From assembly GCA_963779095.1 (NCBI GenBank), contig CAVZWU010000022.1, positions 372,001 through 436,000 of the forward strand: 64,000 bases of DNA, in the 5' to 3' direction. The notes under the pieces were generated by a model, which did not search any database, was not told the origin of the DNA, and was given only the letters and a program-made list of their open reading frames with translations. A program made the position numbers and the translations under genes. Shown here piece after piece: positions 36,928 to 46,162 of the stretch. How positions within the stretch are numbered: the stretch's first letter is position 1; every line of letters begins with the position of its first letter. Origin of the DNA: Roseiarcus sp963779095. GTDB lineage: Bacteria > Pseudomonadota > Alphaproteobacteria > Rhizobiales > Beijerinckiaceae.

Positions 36928-37663
36928 GGCGGTTAAGCGCCTGAACGGGCGAAAGCGCGCGCCGGGCCGCGCGCGGCCGGCGAAGGCAAGGATCTACCAT
37001 CCCGGGCCTCCGATCGCCGACGAGGAGACGCTTCGCGAAGCGGCGGAGCGCCTGCGCGCCAAGGACCCGGAGCTCGTCGAGCGCCTGATCGCGATCGGCG
37101 GCCCGCCGCCGCTCCGCCTGAGGAAGGCGGGCTTCGCCGGCTTGGCCGCGATCATCGTGGCGCAGCAGGTGTCGACAGCCAGCGCGACCGCCATTTTCGG
37201 GCGCTTGCAGGGGCGCATCGTCCCGCTCGAGGCGGCCGAACTCGCCAAGGCGACGGAGGACGACTTGCGCGCCTGCGGATTGTCGAACGCCAAGATCCGC
37301 GCGTTGCGGGCGGTCGCCCAGGCCATCGCCGAGGGCGGCCTCGATCTTGAGGGCCTCGGCGGTCTGGACGCCGAGGACGCCCACAAGGCGCTGGTCGCGG
37401 TCAAAGGGGTGGGTCCCTGGACGGCCGACATTTTTCTCCTGTTCTGCCTCGGTCACCCGGACGCCTTCCCCGCTGGCGACCTCGCGCTGCAGGAAGCCGC
37501 CAGGCTCGCCTTGAACCTGAAGCGGCGTCCCGACGTGGCGAGGCTCGAGCGGATCGCCGAGCGCTGGCGACCCTTGAGAGGCGTCGCCGCGCGCATGCTC
37601 TGGGCTTACTATCGGGGCGTCAAGGCGCGCTCGGGGATGGCCCTCGCCGACAGTTCCCGATAA
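36926..37663 (+). CDS. DNA-3-methyladenine glycosylase II, AlkA-like
   Basis: Base-excision enzyme removing alkylated purines. HhH-GPD fold: 'GFAGLAAIIVAQQVSTASA' opens the domain, the helix-hairpin-helix reads 'LVAVKGVGPWTADIFLLFC', and the catalytic Asp follows in 'FPAGDLALQEAARLAL'. 245 residues, without the N-terminal AlkA beta domain. A basic leader ('KRLNGRKRAPGRARPAKAR') may bind DNA. The ATG at 36926 overlaps the opposite-strand gluQ start. Confidence 0.9.
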   Translation: MAVKRLNGRKRAPGRARPAKARIYHPGPPIADEETLREAAERLRAKDPELVERLIAIGGPPPLRLRKAGFAGLAAIIVAQQVSTASATAIFGRLQGRIVPLEAAELAKATEDDLRACGLSNAKIRALRAVAQAIAEGGLDLEGLGGLDAEDAHKALVAVKGVGPWTADIFLLFCLGHPDAFPAGDLALQEAARLALNLKRRPDVARLERIAERWRPLRGVAARMLWAYYRGVKARSGMALADSSR

Positions 37664-37698
37664 GCCAGACCCGCATCATCCCCGGAGCGAATGTACGC

Positions 37699-38391
37699 AT
37701 GAGCGCCGTACTGGACGGGCCCCGAATCCCGGCGGCCGCCGGCCGAACCAGCCAACTGGTTGTGTTCCTGCACGGCTATGGCGCCGACGGCAATGACCTT
37801 ATCGAGCTTGGCCGTCGATGGCGCGCGCTCATGCCTGAGGTTGGGTTCGTTTCGCCAAACGCGCCCGAGCGCAGTCCGGGGTCGATGGGCCGGCAGTGGT
37901 TCGCCCTCTCCAACCGGCCGCCTGACGATCCTGGCGGGGGCGCCGAGCGTTGGAACGGCGCGATCAAGGCGCGGGGCGCGATCGATGCGTTCCTTGACGC
38001 CGAACTCCAGCGGCTCGGGCTCGACGATTCGAAACTGGCGCTAGTCGGTTTCAGCCAGGGCGCGATGATGGCGCTGCATGTCGGCCTCCGGCGTCCGCGC
38101 GCGCCGGCCGCGATCCTCGGATTTTCCGGCCTCCTGGTCGGTCCCGAGCATCTGAGCGAAGCGACGGCCCGCGACTCGCGCGGCGCGCCGCCGCCCATCC
38201 TGCTCGTCCATGGCGATCAGGACCCGATGATCCCGTTCGAGGCCATGTTCATGGCGGCGGAAGCGCTTGCGCAAGCGTCGATCCCGACCCAGTGGCATCT
38301 CTCGCTCGGGATCGGCCACGGAATCGACGGCGAGGGTCTGCGTCACGGCGGTCTCTTTCTCGCCAAGGCGTTCGCGAACCGGAAGCGTTAA
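37699..38391 (+). CDS. Phospholipase/carboxylesterase family alpha/beta-hydrolase
   Basis: Cytosolic serine esterase of the YpfH/carboxylesterase-2 type. 'LVVFLHGYGADGNDLIELG' is the oxyanion segment; nucleophile Ser in 'LVGFSQGAMMAL'; Asp in 'LVHGDQDPMIPFE'; His in 'LGIGHGIDGEGL'. The complete triad and 230-residue length support activity on small esters or acyl-thiols. Follows the glycosylase by 35 bases on the same strand. Confidence 0.9.
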   Translation: MSAVLDGPRIPAAAGRTSQLVVFLHGYGADGNDLIELGRRWRALMPEVGFVSPNAPERSPGSMGRQWFALSNRPPDDPGGGAERWNGAIKARGAIDAFLDAELQRLGLDDSKLALVGFSQGAMMALHVGLRRPRAPAAILGFSGLLVGPEHLSEATARDSRGAPPPILLVHGDQDPMIPFEAMFMAAEALAQASIPTQWHLSLGIGHGIDGEGLRHGGLFLAKAFANRKR

Positions 38392-38630
38392 GGGTTCCGC
38401 CTCGGGCGCCTGAAGGCATAGCGAGCCGCGCCGGGCCGCGCGCGCTTTTGCGCCCGAATGTGCTTTTTCAAGAGCTTAAGACCCGCTTGCGCGGCGCCGG
38501 CAGGGCGGCCCGGGATCGCCGTGGCCTCGGCTCGCCTCGGGAGCGCACCAGAAGGGATGAGCGCCGGCCCTCGCCCCGTCCGCATGACGCGCGCGTTTCC
38601 CTCGCCCGATCGCCATAATCCTGTTCGGAG

Positions 38631-38646
38631 TGTGATCTGGATCACA
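38631..38646. promoter_or_regulatory. CRP/FNR-family operator-like palindrome
   Basis: TGTGATCTGGATCACA, with 7-bp perfect arms TGTGATC/GATCACA, which is almost the textbook CRP half-site arrangement (TGTGA-N6-TCACA). It lies 57 bases before the DUF3828-like gene start at 38703, in a position suited to activation. Binding by a cAMP- or redox-responsive regulator is inferred from the sequence alone. Confidence 0.6.
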
Positions 38647-38702
38647 GCGGACGCAGCGGCACAGCGTTAACTTAACGTCAAGAAGTTGGAAGGGATTGGG
38701 TC

Positions 38703-39182
38703 ATGAAGAGGATCCTTGTGGCGGCGGCCTGCCTCATCCCGTTCGCGCTGGCGGCCGAGGCGAGCATCAACCGAAATTCGCCGGAGGCAGCCGTAAAGGC
38801 TGCTTACGTGGCCGATGAAACGGCCATCCAGGGCCGCGGGGCCGGGGTGATGGGCGACAACACGCTCAGGGCGCGTTTCTTCTCGCGTTCGCTGTTGCGC
38901 TCGATCGCGGCCGACGAAGTCATCGGCGAGGCGTCATCTGCAGCCCTTCGCGAGCCGTTTAGCGACAAGGCGCCTCACCTGGTGGCGCTCAAGGTCGCGG
39001 GGATCTCGGAAACTGGCGACCAGGCGAGAGTGATGGCCGAGTTCGCCCGGGGCGACGGCTCCCGTGAGCGGCTGACCTACGCCATGGTGTTCGAACGCGG
39101 CGAGTGGCGCATCAACGACATTCTTTACACCCTCTTCGATGGCGAATCCCACACGCTGAGGGGGATGCTAGCGGCGAACTGA
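38703..39182 (+). CDS. Secreted DUF3828-like protein
   Basis: 159 residues with signal peptide 'MKRILVAAACLIPFALAAEA'. The mature chain has 'SPEAAVKAAYVADE', 'RARFFSRSLLRSIAADE' and an NTF2-like end 'ERLTYAMVFERGEWRINDI'. Such proteins are periplasmic with unknown role; assignment to DUF3828 is by overall pattern. GGAAGGG precedes ATG 38703, and a CRP/FNR-like palindrome lies just upstream. Confidence 0.7.
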   Translation: MKRILVAAACLIPFALAAEASINRNSPEAAVKAAYVADETAIQGRGAGVMGDNTLRARFFSRSLLRSIAADEVIGEASSAALREPFSDKAPHLVALKVAGISETGDQARVMAEFARGDGSRERLTYAMVFERGEWRINDILYTLFDGESHTLRGMLAAN

Positions 39183-39217
39183 GCGCAAACGATTCCGTGC
39201 GGCCGCCGCGAAACGAA

Positions 39218-39351
39218 CGCGCGAGAGGAGATCTAAATCAAGGATGCGTCATAAGGCGACGTAAGTTCCCATCCTTAGGGATGGGCTGCGGACGCACCGC
39301 TCGGCGGCGACCCTTTTCGGGTCGTCCTTGATTTAGACCTCTCCTCGCGCG
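39218..39351. repeat. 134-bp nested inverted-repeat element
   Basis: Outer arms of about 28 bases: 39218-39245 (CGCGCGAGAGGAGATCTAAA, then TCAAGGA) pairs with 39324-39351 (TCCTTGATTTAGACCTCTCC, then TCGCGCG). Inside are two smaller hairpins: CCCATCC-TTA-GGGATGGG (about 39269-39286) and GACCC-TTTTC-GGGTC (about 39309-39323). No open frame fills it. It may be a structured RNA, a MITE, or a bidirectional terminator between two same-strand genes. Confidence 0.65.
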
Positions 39352-39503
39352 TCCTTCCAGCCAGCCTGAGGCTCGGCTTGGCGCGGGCTTCGTTCCCGCC
39401 TGCTGTGACCCAGCCAAGGCCGTCCCTCACATCAGAGTGATCGCGCGCCCCGACCCTTCCAGCGGGCCTTTCGCCGCCGTATGATCCGCAGCTGGAGGCT
39501 TGG

Positions 39504-40268
39504 ATGCGCATTGGCTTGCGGATCGATCTTGCGCCCTGCGTCGCCGTCGTGCTTGCGCTCATGGCTCTTCATGCGCCGCGGGCCGGGGCGGCGGGCCCGC
39601 CTGTTGCGGTCGACGCTGCAATCGTGCTCGCCACGGACGTCTCGCGCAGCATTGACGATGATGAGTTCGCGCTCGAGCGGCGCGGCTATGCCGACGCGAT
39701 CCAGAGCCAGCAGCTCATCGACGCCATCTCCACCGGCCCGCATGGCGCAATTGCTCTATCGTATGTCGAGTGGGCCGGCGACGGCGAAGAGCGGGTCGTT
39801 GTCGACTGGGCGGTGATCCGCAACCAAGCGGACGCGCGCGCATTCGCTGCCGCGATGACCGCGGCGCCGCGCTCCTATCTCGGGCGGACCGCGATCGGCG
39901 CGGCGATCGATTTTTCCTTCGCCCTGTTCGCCGAGAGCGCCTTTGACGCCAACCGGCGGGTCATCGACGTCGCGGGCGACGGAACCAGCAACCAGGGCCG
40001 CCTCGCGACCGAAGCGCGGGACGCGGCGGTCGGCGCGGGCGCGGTGATCAACGGGCTCGCCATTTACAACAAGAAGGCGGCGATGATGGGCGGCTATCTC
40101 GCCATGCATACCAACCCGCCTGGCGGCCTCGCCCAGTATTACCGCGAGAACGTGATCGGCGGTCCCGGCGCCTTCGTGGTGCAGATCGACGATTTCAGGA
40201 CCTTTGGTGAGGCGATGATGCGCAAGCTCGTCAACGAGGTCGCCGCCGCGCGCTCGCCGCGCGGCTGA
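39504..40268 (+). CDS. DUF1194 secreted protein with VWFA-like domain
   Basis: 254 residues. After a signal peptide ('VVLALMALHAPRAGAA') the chain starts with the MIDAS-type motif 'VLATDVSRSIDDDEF', typical of DUF1194; 'YVEWAGDGEERVVVDW', 'RTAIGAAIDFSFALF' and 'IDVAGDGTSNQG' follow. It probably binds a divalent metal and a protein partner in the periplasm; role unknown. Start ATG 39504. The upstream 320 bp holds the nested inverted repeat. Confidence 0.88.
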   Translation: MRIGLRIDLAPCVAVVLALMALHAPRAGAAGPPVAVDAAIVLATDVSRSIDDDEFALERRGYADAIQSQQLIDAISTGPHGAIALSYVEWAGDGEERVVVDWAVIRNQADARAFAAAMTAAPRSYLGRTAIGAAIDFSFALFAESAFDANRRVIDVAGDGTSNQGRLATEARDAAVGAGAVINGLAIYNKKAAMMGGYLAMHTNPPGGLAQYYRENVIGGPGAFVVQIDDFRTFGEAMMRKLVNEVAAARSPRG

Positions 40269-40594
40269 GCGAAGCCATGCCTCGTTAAAGGTCAGAGCCG
40301 GCTCGACGCGCGTTACCGGACGTGCAGAGGTCGAATTCAGAGGCCGCTGCCTTCATGGTTGATTTTCGCGGTCGCCACGTCGTCCATCCTCTCCTGAACG
40401 AACCTTCCGATCGTCCTTTCGCCGACCGACGCGCTACAAGCAAAGAACATTAGCGCTAATTCTTTACTCAAGAATTATGCCAGTCGCCGCCAGTCCAAAA
40501 AACACAGCGAACCGGTCAACGCGGGCGCCCATTGCTGTCGGCTGATGATTTTTCAGTCACATGCGCGCCTCGTAGGCGAAGCGCGGCCAAGGTC
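40269..40594. other. Intergenic, nothing assigned
   Basis: About 325 bases between convergent genes. A short AT-rich patch (about 40440-40500, including AGCGCTAATTCTTTACTC) stands out from the GC-rich flanks. No open frame, hairpin with T-run, or known repeat was recognised. Confidence 0.4.
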
Positions 40595-41809
40595 TCACGC
40601 CGTCGCGACGCCGAAGCGCGCGGTATAGAGCGACGCCCGCTCCCGTTCGCGCTCCGGATCGATCCCGAATTCCTCCGGGCGATAGCGGTTGGCGCCGTAG
40701 CCGCCATTTGGCGCCTCAGCGACTTTCGCCGCCATCGCCGCACGCGCCTGTTTTGACAGCGCAAGCCCGAACGCATCGTAGATCGCAGCCACCGTTCCAA
40801 CCGGATCGGCGACCAGCGCGCGATAGCGCACATGCGCGACGCGAGGGCGCAGCGGGAAGGACGGATCATCGGCGACCTTTACCATGCGCCCCATCCCGTC
40901 CTGCCAGTAATCGGCGACCTGGCGGCCGATCTCGCGCCGGTCGATCGCGGTCGTGAACGGCGCGCGCAAAAGCTCCGTCAGGCGCGCGGCGGAGGCAAGC
41001 ACATGACCGGGATCGCGATGCGCCAGCACCAGCATCGCGTCGGGGAACACGCGTGCGAGCGCGTCGAACGAGAACACGTGTTCCGGCGATTTCAGGATCC
41101 ACCGTCGCGGCGCCGCGCCCGGGCCCTGAAGGTGATGGAGAAAGCGCCTCAGGAATCGATAGCCCTCGTCATAGCCTGACGCGTCGAGCCAGGCGCGATA
41201 GGAGGGCGCGCGATAGACGTCGTTGAAGCGCGGGCTGCGGAACACCTGGCTCGTGAATTCGATGCATTCCTCCGGCGCGTCCGCCTCGATCGGATGCAGG
41301 CTCCTGATGCCGGGCGAAAGCCGGTTGAAGAACCGGAGCTGGAGCTCGACCTTCCTCCGTCCCGCGCCGAACTCGGCCGCGCGATGCCTGGGATACGGGT
41401 AGATCGCCTCCCAGATGCGAGGGGCGCGGTGCGCCGGGTCCTCCGCCATGAGTCCATGCAGAAAGGTGGTGCCGCTGCGCGGCAGCCCGGCGATGAAGAT
41501 CGGCGCGGCAAGCGGCCGCGTCAGGATCGTGGGATCCTCACGCTCCTGATCGGCGAAGATGAGAAGCGTCGACAGCATCCGCTTCAGGTCCCAGCTGGCC
41601 GCCAGGCGCCCGAACGGCAAGAGCCGCGCCTCTTGCCTGAGGCTCGAGGTGAGAGCGTCGAGCGCTTCGATGAGACGCGGATCGGCGAGCGGCTTTGCGT
41701 CCAGGCGCGTGGCTTTCGCCGCCGCGGCGATCAAGGGCTCCGGCGCAAGCATCGTTTCGTCATCGCCGAGAAGGGCGCCGGCGAACCGGTTCATTCCCCA
41801 GGCGATCAT
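40595..41809 (-). CDS. Sulfotransferase family protein
   Basis: About 404 residues. The 5'-phosphosulfate-binding loop is 'FIAGLPRSGTTFLHGLM' and the 3'-phosphate-binding region is seen around 'LVLAHRDPGHVLASAARL'. 'WILKSPEHVFSFDALARVF' is typical of the large bacterial sulfotransferase group whose acceptors are mostly unknown. Start ATG 41809 (MIAWGMNRF) chosen because upstream codons are less typical and the family begins near there. Adjacent and divergent to the hopanoid genes; a sulfated lipid product would be speculation. Confidence 0.85.
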   Translation of the reverse strand: MIAWGMNRFAGALLGDDETMLAPEPLIAAAAKATRLDAKPLADPRLIEALDALTSSLRQEARLLPFGRLAASWDLKRMLSTLLIFADQEREDPTILTRPLAAPIFIAGLPRSGTTFLHGLMAEDPAHRAPRIWEAIYPYPRHRAAEFGAGRRKVELQLRFFNRLSPGIRSLHPIEADAPEECIEFTSQVFRSPRFNDVYRAPSYRAWLDASGYDEGYRFLRRFLHHLQGPGAAPRRWILKSPEHVFSFDALARVFPDAMLVLAHRDPGHVLASAARLTELLRAPFTTAIDRREIGRQVADYWQDGMGRMVKVADDPSFPLRPRVAHVRYRALVADPVGTVAAIYDAFGLALSKQARAAMAAKVAEAPNGGYGANRYRPEEFGIDPERERERASLYTARFGVATA

Positions 41810-42098
41810 CGGACCGCCGGCGGCGGAACCATCGTCATCACACGAACTCCAGTCGCGACGGGCGCACCCGATCCGCGCAAGACGGCCGAACACGGAACGT
41901 AAAGCCTTGAGACCGGCTCAAGGTTCCAACGCCCGCGAATAGCAGGCGAAAGCGAGCGCCGCCACTCACTTTCGCCATGGAGGCGATCGGGCCGCAGCGA
42001 ACGATCTCACCCCCGTTTCACAGCGATTCGTCACAAAACCGTCCGCAAAGCGTCACCTCGACGTCACTCTCTCGTCCGAGGCTCGCAAGCATCGAAAC

Positions 42099-43296
42099 AT
42101 GCCTCATGGTCTCGAACACATCGGCGCGTTCACGATCGGGCGCCTGTCGCTGCTTTTCATCGCAGCCAGCCTCTTTGGCTCCCTCTTCGCCTTGGGCGCG
42201 GCGTGGACGGCGCTGAGGTTCGCGCGGCGGCCGGCCGCACCGCCTCCCGCAAAGTGGCCGGACGTCTCGATCCTGAAGCCCCTGTTCCGCGCCGAGGCGC
42301 GGCTTTCCGAGAATCTCGAGACGTATTTCCATCAGGATTATCCGGGCGAGAATTCAATTCGTTTTCGGCGTCCAGGATCCGGGCGACAGCGCGATCCCGG
42401 TCATCAAATCGCTGATCGCGCGATATCCCGGGCGTGACATCCAACTGGTCATCAACGGCGCCTCGCATGGGGCCAACCGTAAGGTCTCGAACCTCATCAA
42501 TATGGCTGAAGTCGCCCGCCATCCCGTCCTCGTCGTGAGCGACAGCGATGTGGCTGTCGGTCCGGGTTACTTGCGCACGCTGGCGGCCGAACTGGCGGGG
42601 CCGCGCGTCGGCGCCGTGACCTGCCTCTATCGCGGCCTTCCGAGCGCCGGGTTCTGGTCGCGCCTCTGCGCCATGGCGGCGGACGACCAGTTCCTGCCGA
42701 CCACACTCCTCGGGCTCGCGCTTAGGCTAGCGCGCCCGTGCCTCGGCGCGACCATCGCTCTCACCCGAGACACGTTGGCGAGGATCGGCGGCTTCGAAGC
42801 CGTGGCCGACCAATTGGCCGACGATTACGCCATCGGCAAGGCGGTGCGTCAGGCCGGGCTCCGGGTCGTCCTGCCTGCAATGCTGGTGGCGCACTCGTTC
42901 GAAGAAAAATCGCTGAGCGAGGCGTTTCGGCATGAACTGCGCTGGGCGCGGACGATTTTCACCGTCGATCCGGTCGGCTATATAGGCAGCGGCTTCACCC
43001 ACGCCCTGCCGCTGGCCCTGATCGGAGCGGCCCTTCGCGGATTCGACGCCTTGGGGCTCGCCGCGATCCTGGCCGCTCTCGTGTGCCGGCTCTTTTTGAA
43101 GTATCGCCTCACGCGCGAATTTGATTTGCCAAATCCCGACTACGCCCTCGTTGTCGCTCGGGACATCCTCTCGTTTTTCGTTTATTTGGCCAGTTTCTGG
43201 TCGGCCCGGATCCGTTGGCGCGGGCAGGATTTCGCGGTCGCGCGTGACGGAACGCTGCTGGCGACGGTTGAGCAGCGAGCAGGCTCCGGATCTTGA
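42099..43296 (+). CDS. hpnI: Hopanoid glycosyltransferase HpnI, frameshifted
   Basis: Membrane GT2-type enzyme adding N-acetylglucosamine to bacteriohopanetetrol. An N-terminal membrane segment ('LSLLFIAASLFGSLFALGA') is followed by 'WPDVSILKPLFRAEARLSE', 'FVFGVQDPGDSAIPVI', the DxD-like 'VVSDSDVAVGPGYL', 'DQLADDYAIGKAV' and 'ELRWARTIFTVDPVGY', and C-terminal membrane spans. One extra base near 42353 splits the frame. First gene of hpnIJK; the next start is 19 bases downstream. Confidence 0.9.
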
Positions 43297-43314
43297 TGGA
43301 AAGGCGATGGGTTG

Positions 43315-44742
43315 ATGCGCACGCTGTTTCTTCAGGCGCCCTCCTTCGACGGGTTCGACGGCGGCGCTGGCGCCCGCTACCAGACGAAGCGCGAGGTCGC
43401 GTCCTTTTGGTATCCGACATGGCTGGCCCAGCCAGCCGCGCTGGTCCCTGACAGCAAGCTGATCGACGCGCCGCCGCATGGCATGTCGCTGGCTGAGGTG
43501 GTGGCGCAGGCCAGGGACTTTGACCTCGCCGTCGTGCACACCTCGACCCCCTCATTCGCCGCGGACGTCAAGGCGATCGCGGCGCTGAAGGACGCCAATC
43601 CGGCGCTGAAGGTCGGGTTGATCGGCGCCAAGGCGGCGGTCAACGCTGAGGGGACCCTGAAAGCCGCGCCGCTCGTCGACTTCGCCGCCCGCAACGAATT
43701 TGATTTCACCATCAAGGAGGTCGCCGACGGGTGGGACTGGAAGTCCATCCTGGGCCTTTCCTATCGGGACGCCAATCGCCAGATCCAGCACACGCCGGAC
43801 CGGCCGATCCTGGAAAACATGGACGACCTGCCGTTCGTCACGCCCGTCTACAAGCGCGACCTCGACATCACCAAGTATTTCGGCGGCTATCTCCTGCACC
43901 CCTACATGTCTTTCTACACCGGGCGGGGCTGCAAATCGCGCTGCACCTTCTGCCTCTGGCCGCAGACCGTCGGCGGGCATCGCTACCGCACCCGCTCCGT
44001 CGGCCATGTGATCGAGGAAATGAAGTGGGCCAAGGCGGCGTTTCCGGAGGTCAAGGAATTCTTCTTCGACGACGACACCTTCACCGACAACCTGCCCCGC
44101 GCCGAGGCGATTGCGCGGGAGCTCGGCAAGCTCGGCGTCACCTGGTCCTGCAACGCCAAGGCCAATGTGCCGCGCGCGACGCTCAAGGTGCTTCGCGACA
44201 ATGGTCTGAGGCTCCTGCTGGTCGGCTACGAGAGCGGCAATCAGCAGATCCTGCACAACATCAAGAAAGGCATGCGGGTCGACGTCGCCAAGCGCTTCGC
44301 CAAGGATTGCCGCGAGCTCGGCATCAGGATCCATGGCACGTTCATCTTAGGGTTGCCCGGCGAGACGAAGGAGACGATCAAGGAGACGATCGAGTTCGCC
44401 AAGGAGGTGAACCCGCACACGCTCCAGGTCTCGCTGGCCGCGCCCTATCCCGGGACATTCCTTTATAAGCAGGCGCTGGAGAACGGCTGGCTTGAGGACG
44501 TCAACATGGACTTGGTGAACGAGGACGGCCGGCAGATCGCCCCCTTGAGCTATCCCGGCTTGAGCCACACCGAGATTTTCAATTCGGTCGACACCTTCTA
44601 CCGCAGCTTCTATTTCCGCCCGGGCAAGATCGCCTCGATCATGGGCGAGATGGTGAAGAGTCCCGAGGTGATGAAGCGGCGCCTGCGCGAGGGCGTGGAG
44701 TTCTTCCGCTTCTTGCGCGAGCGGCACGAGACGGCGCACTGA
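43315..44742 (+). CDS. hpnJ: Hopanoid biosynthesis radical SAM protein HpnJ
   Basis: Radical SAM enzyme of the B12-binding type that converts bacteriohopanetetrol glucosamine to the cyclitol ether. The N-terminal Rossmann-like part ('FDLAVVHTSTPSFAADVKA') precedes the cluster motif CxxxCxxC in 'GRGCKSRCTFCLWPQ', then 'KEFFFDDDTFTDNLPR' and 'LLLVGYESGNQQILHNIKK'. Length 475. ATG 43315 chosen over TTG 43312; GGAAAGG upstream. Its stop overlaps hpnK. Confidence 0.95.
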   Translation: MRTLFLQAPSFDGFDGGAGARYQTKREVASFWYPTWLAQPAALVPDSKLIDAPPHGMSLAEVVAQARDFDLAVVHTSTPSFAADVKAIAALKDANPALKVGLIGAKAAVNAEGTLKAAPLVDFAARNEFDFTIKEVADGWDWKSILGLSYRDANRQIQHTPDRPILENMDDLPFVTPVYKRDLDITKYFGGYLLHPYMSFYTGRGCKSRCTFCLWPQTVGGHRYRTRSVGHVIEEMKWAKAAFPEVKEFFFDDDTFTDNLPRAEAIARELGKLGVTWSCNAKANVPRATLKVLRDNGLRLLLVGYESGNQQILHNIKKGMRVDVAKRFAKDCRELGIRIHGTFILGLPGETKETIKETIEFAKEVNPHTLQVSLAAPYPGTFLYKQALENGWLEDVNMDLVNEDGRQIAPLSYPGLSHTEIFNSVDTFYRSFYFRPGKIASIMGEMVKSPEVMKRRLREGVEFFRFLRERHETAH

Positions 44743-45587
44743 AATATCTGATCGTCACGGCCGACGATTTCGGCCTCGCCGAGGAGGTCAACCGGGCGGT
44801 CGAGCGCGCGCATGTCGAGGGAATCCTCACCGCGGCGAGCCTGATGGTCGGCGCGCCGGCGACAGCTTCGGCCGTGCTGGCGGCGCGCCGGCTGCCGCGG
44901 CTCAGGGTCGGGCTGCACCTCACGCTCACCGACGCGAAGCCGGTTTTGCCGGCTTCCGCCGTGCCTGATCTCGTCGATGCGCGCGGGCGCTTTCGCGCAC
45001 ATATGGCGCGCTCCGGCGCGGCGATGTTCTTTCTGCCCCACGTGAAGCGGCAGATGCGGGCGGAGATCCGCGCCCAGTTCGAGGCGTTCCGCGCGACGGG
45101 CCTCAAGCTTGATCACGTCAACGCGCATAAGCATTTTCATCTGCATCCCTCGATCATGAGGGCGATCCTGGACCTGGCGAAGGAATTCGGGGTCGCGGCG
45201 GTTCGGGCGCCTGTCGAGCCGGCGGCGATCGTGGCGCAGGTCGAAGGCGCGCCTCGCCATTTCTCGGCCTTCGCGGCTCTGGCGCGCCGCCAGCGCGCGC
45301 GTCTCAGGCGGGCAGGCGTCGCCGCGCCCGATCAGGTTCTCGGACTTGCCTGGAGCGGCGCGATGACCCGTTCGCGCCTCAGCGGGCTGATCGCGCATCT
45401 GCCGGATGGGATCACCGAAATCTACACCCATCCCGCGACCGCCGCGGGCTTCGCCGGAGCGGCGCCGGGCTACGCTTACGAGGAGGAACTGGCCGCGCTG
45501 ACCTCGCCCGATATCCGCCGTGAGATCGCTGAGGCTGGCGTTGCTTCCGGCGGCTTCCTGGACGCGATAGACTTCGGCCGCGGGTGA
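44739..45587 (+). CDS. hpnK: Hopanoid N-acetylglucosamine deacetylase HpnK
   Basis: YdjC-fold deacetylase acting after HpnI. Metal and catalytic residues appear in 'IVTADDFGLAEEV' (Asp-Asp) and 'DHVNAHKHFHLHPSIM' (His pair); 'GLHLTLTDAKPVLP' and 'TEIYTHPAT' complete the site. About 282 residues. The only start that keeps the conserved 'KYLIVTADDFG' is CTG 44739, which overlaps the hpnJ stop as CTGA, an unusual start codon in an ATGA-like junction. Confidence 0.93.
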   Translation: MKYLIVTADDFGLAEEVNRAVERAHVEGILTAASLMVGAPATASAVLAARRLPRLRVGLHLTLTDAKPVLPASAVPDLVDARGRFRAHMARSGAAMFFLPHVKRQMRAEIRAQFEAFRATGLKLDHVNAHKHFHLHPSIMRAILDLAKEFGVAAVRAPVEPAAIVAQVEGAPRHFSAFAALARRQRARLRRAGVAAPDQVLGLAWSGAMTRSRLSGLIAHLPDGITEIYTHPATAAGFAGAAPGYAYEEELAALTSPDIRREIAEAGVASGGFLDAIDFGRG

Positions 45588-45604
45588 ACGGCGAGGAGGT
45601 GACG

Positions 45605-46162
45605 ATGGCGGTTGCTCAGACAGAAATCGCGCTTGACATGAGCGCGCCGGATTTCCGGCTGCCGGCGACGGACGGCCGCGCTTATGCGCTGAAGGATGTC
45701 GCGGGCGCGAAGGGGACCGTCATTGTCTTCATCTGCAATCACTGCCCCTATGTGAAGGCGGTGATCGATCGGCTCGTCGCTGACGCGCGCCTGCTCATGG
45801 GCGAGGGCGTGGGCTTCGCCGCCATCTCCTCGAACGACGCAGCGAGCTATCCCGAGGATTCCTTCCCCAAGATGGGCGAGTTCGCGAAGAAGCACGGCTT
45901 CCCGTTTCCCTATCTGCACGACGAGACGCAGGAGATCGCGCGCGCCTATGGCGCGGTCTGCACGCCCGACTTCTTCGGCTTCGACCGGGAGCTCAAGCTC
46001 AAATATCGTGGTCGGCTGGACGAGGGCCGCGCCTCGCCGCCTCCGCCGAACGCGCGCCGCGAGCTTCTGGAGGCGATGCGCGCGATCGCCGAAGGCGCGC
46101 GAGCGCCGGAGAACCAGACGCCCTCGATCGGCTGCTCGATCAAGTGGAAGGGGCGGGGATGA
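45605..46162 (+). CDS. Thioredoxin-fold redoxin / peroxiredoxin-like protein
   Basis: 185-residue cytosolic protein of the AhpC/TSA-like 'alkyl hydroperoxide reductase' type. Active site 'FICNHCPYVKAV' holds a CxxC pair; 'SNDAASYPEDSFPKMGEFA' and 'YGAVCTPDFFGFD' are hallmark segments of this family. 'GRASPPPPNARRELL' follows. GGAGG lies just before ATG 45605. It sits 17 bases after hpnK, so may be co-transcribed. Confidence 0.85.
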   Translation: MAVAQTEIALDMSAPDFRLPATDGRAYALKDVAGAKGTVIVFICNHCPYVKAVIDRLVADARLLMGEGVGFAAISSNDAASYPEDSFPKMGEFAKKHGFPFPYLHDETQEIARAYGAVCTPDFFGFDRELKLKYRGRLDEGRASPPPPNARRELLEAMRAIAEGARAPENQTPSIGCSIKWKGRG

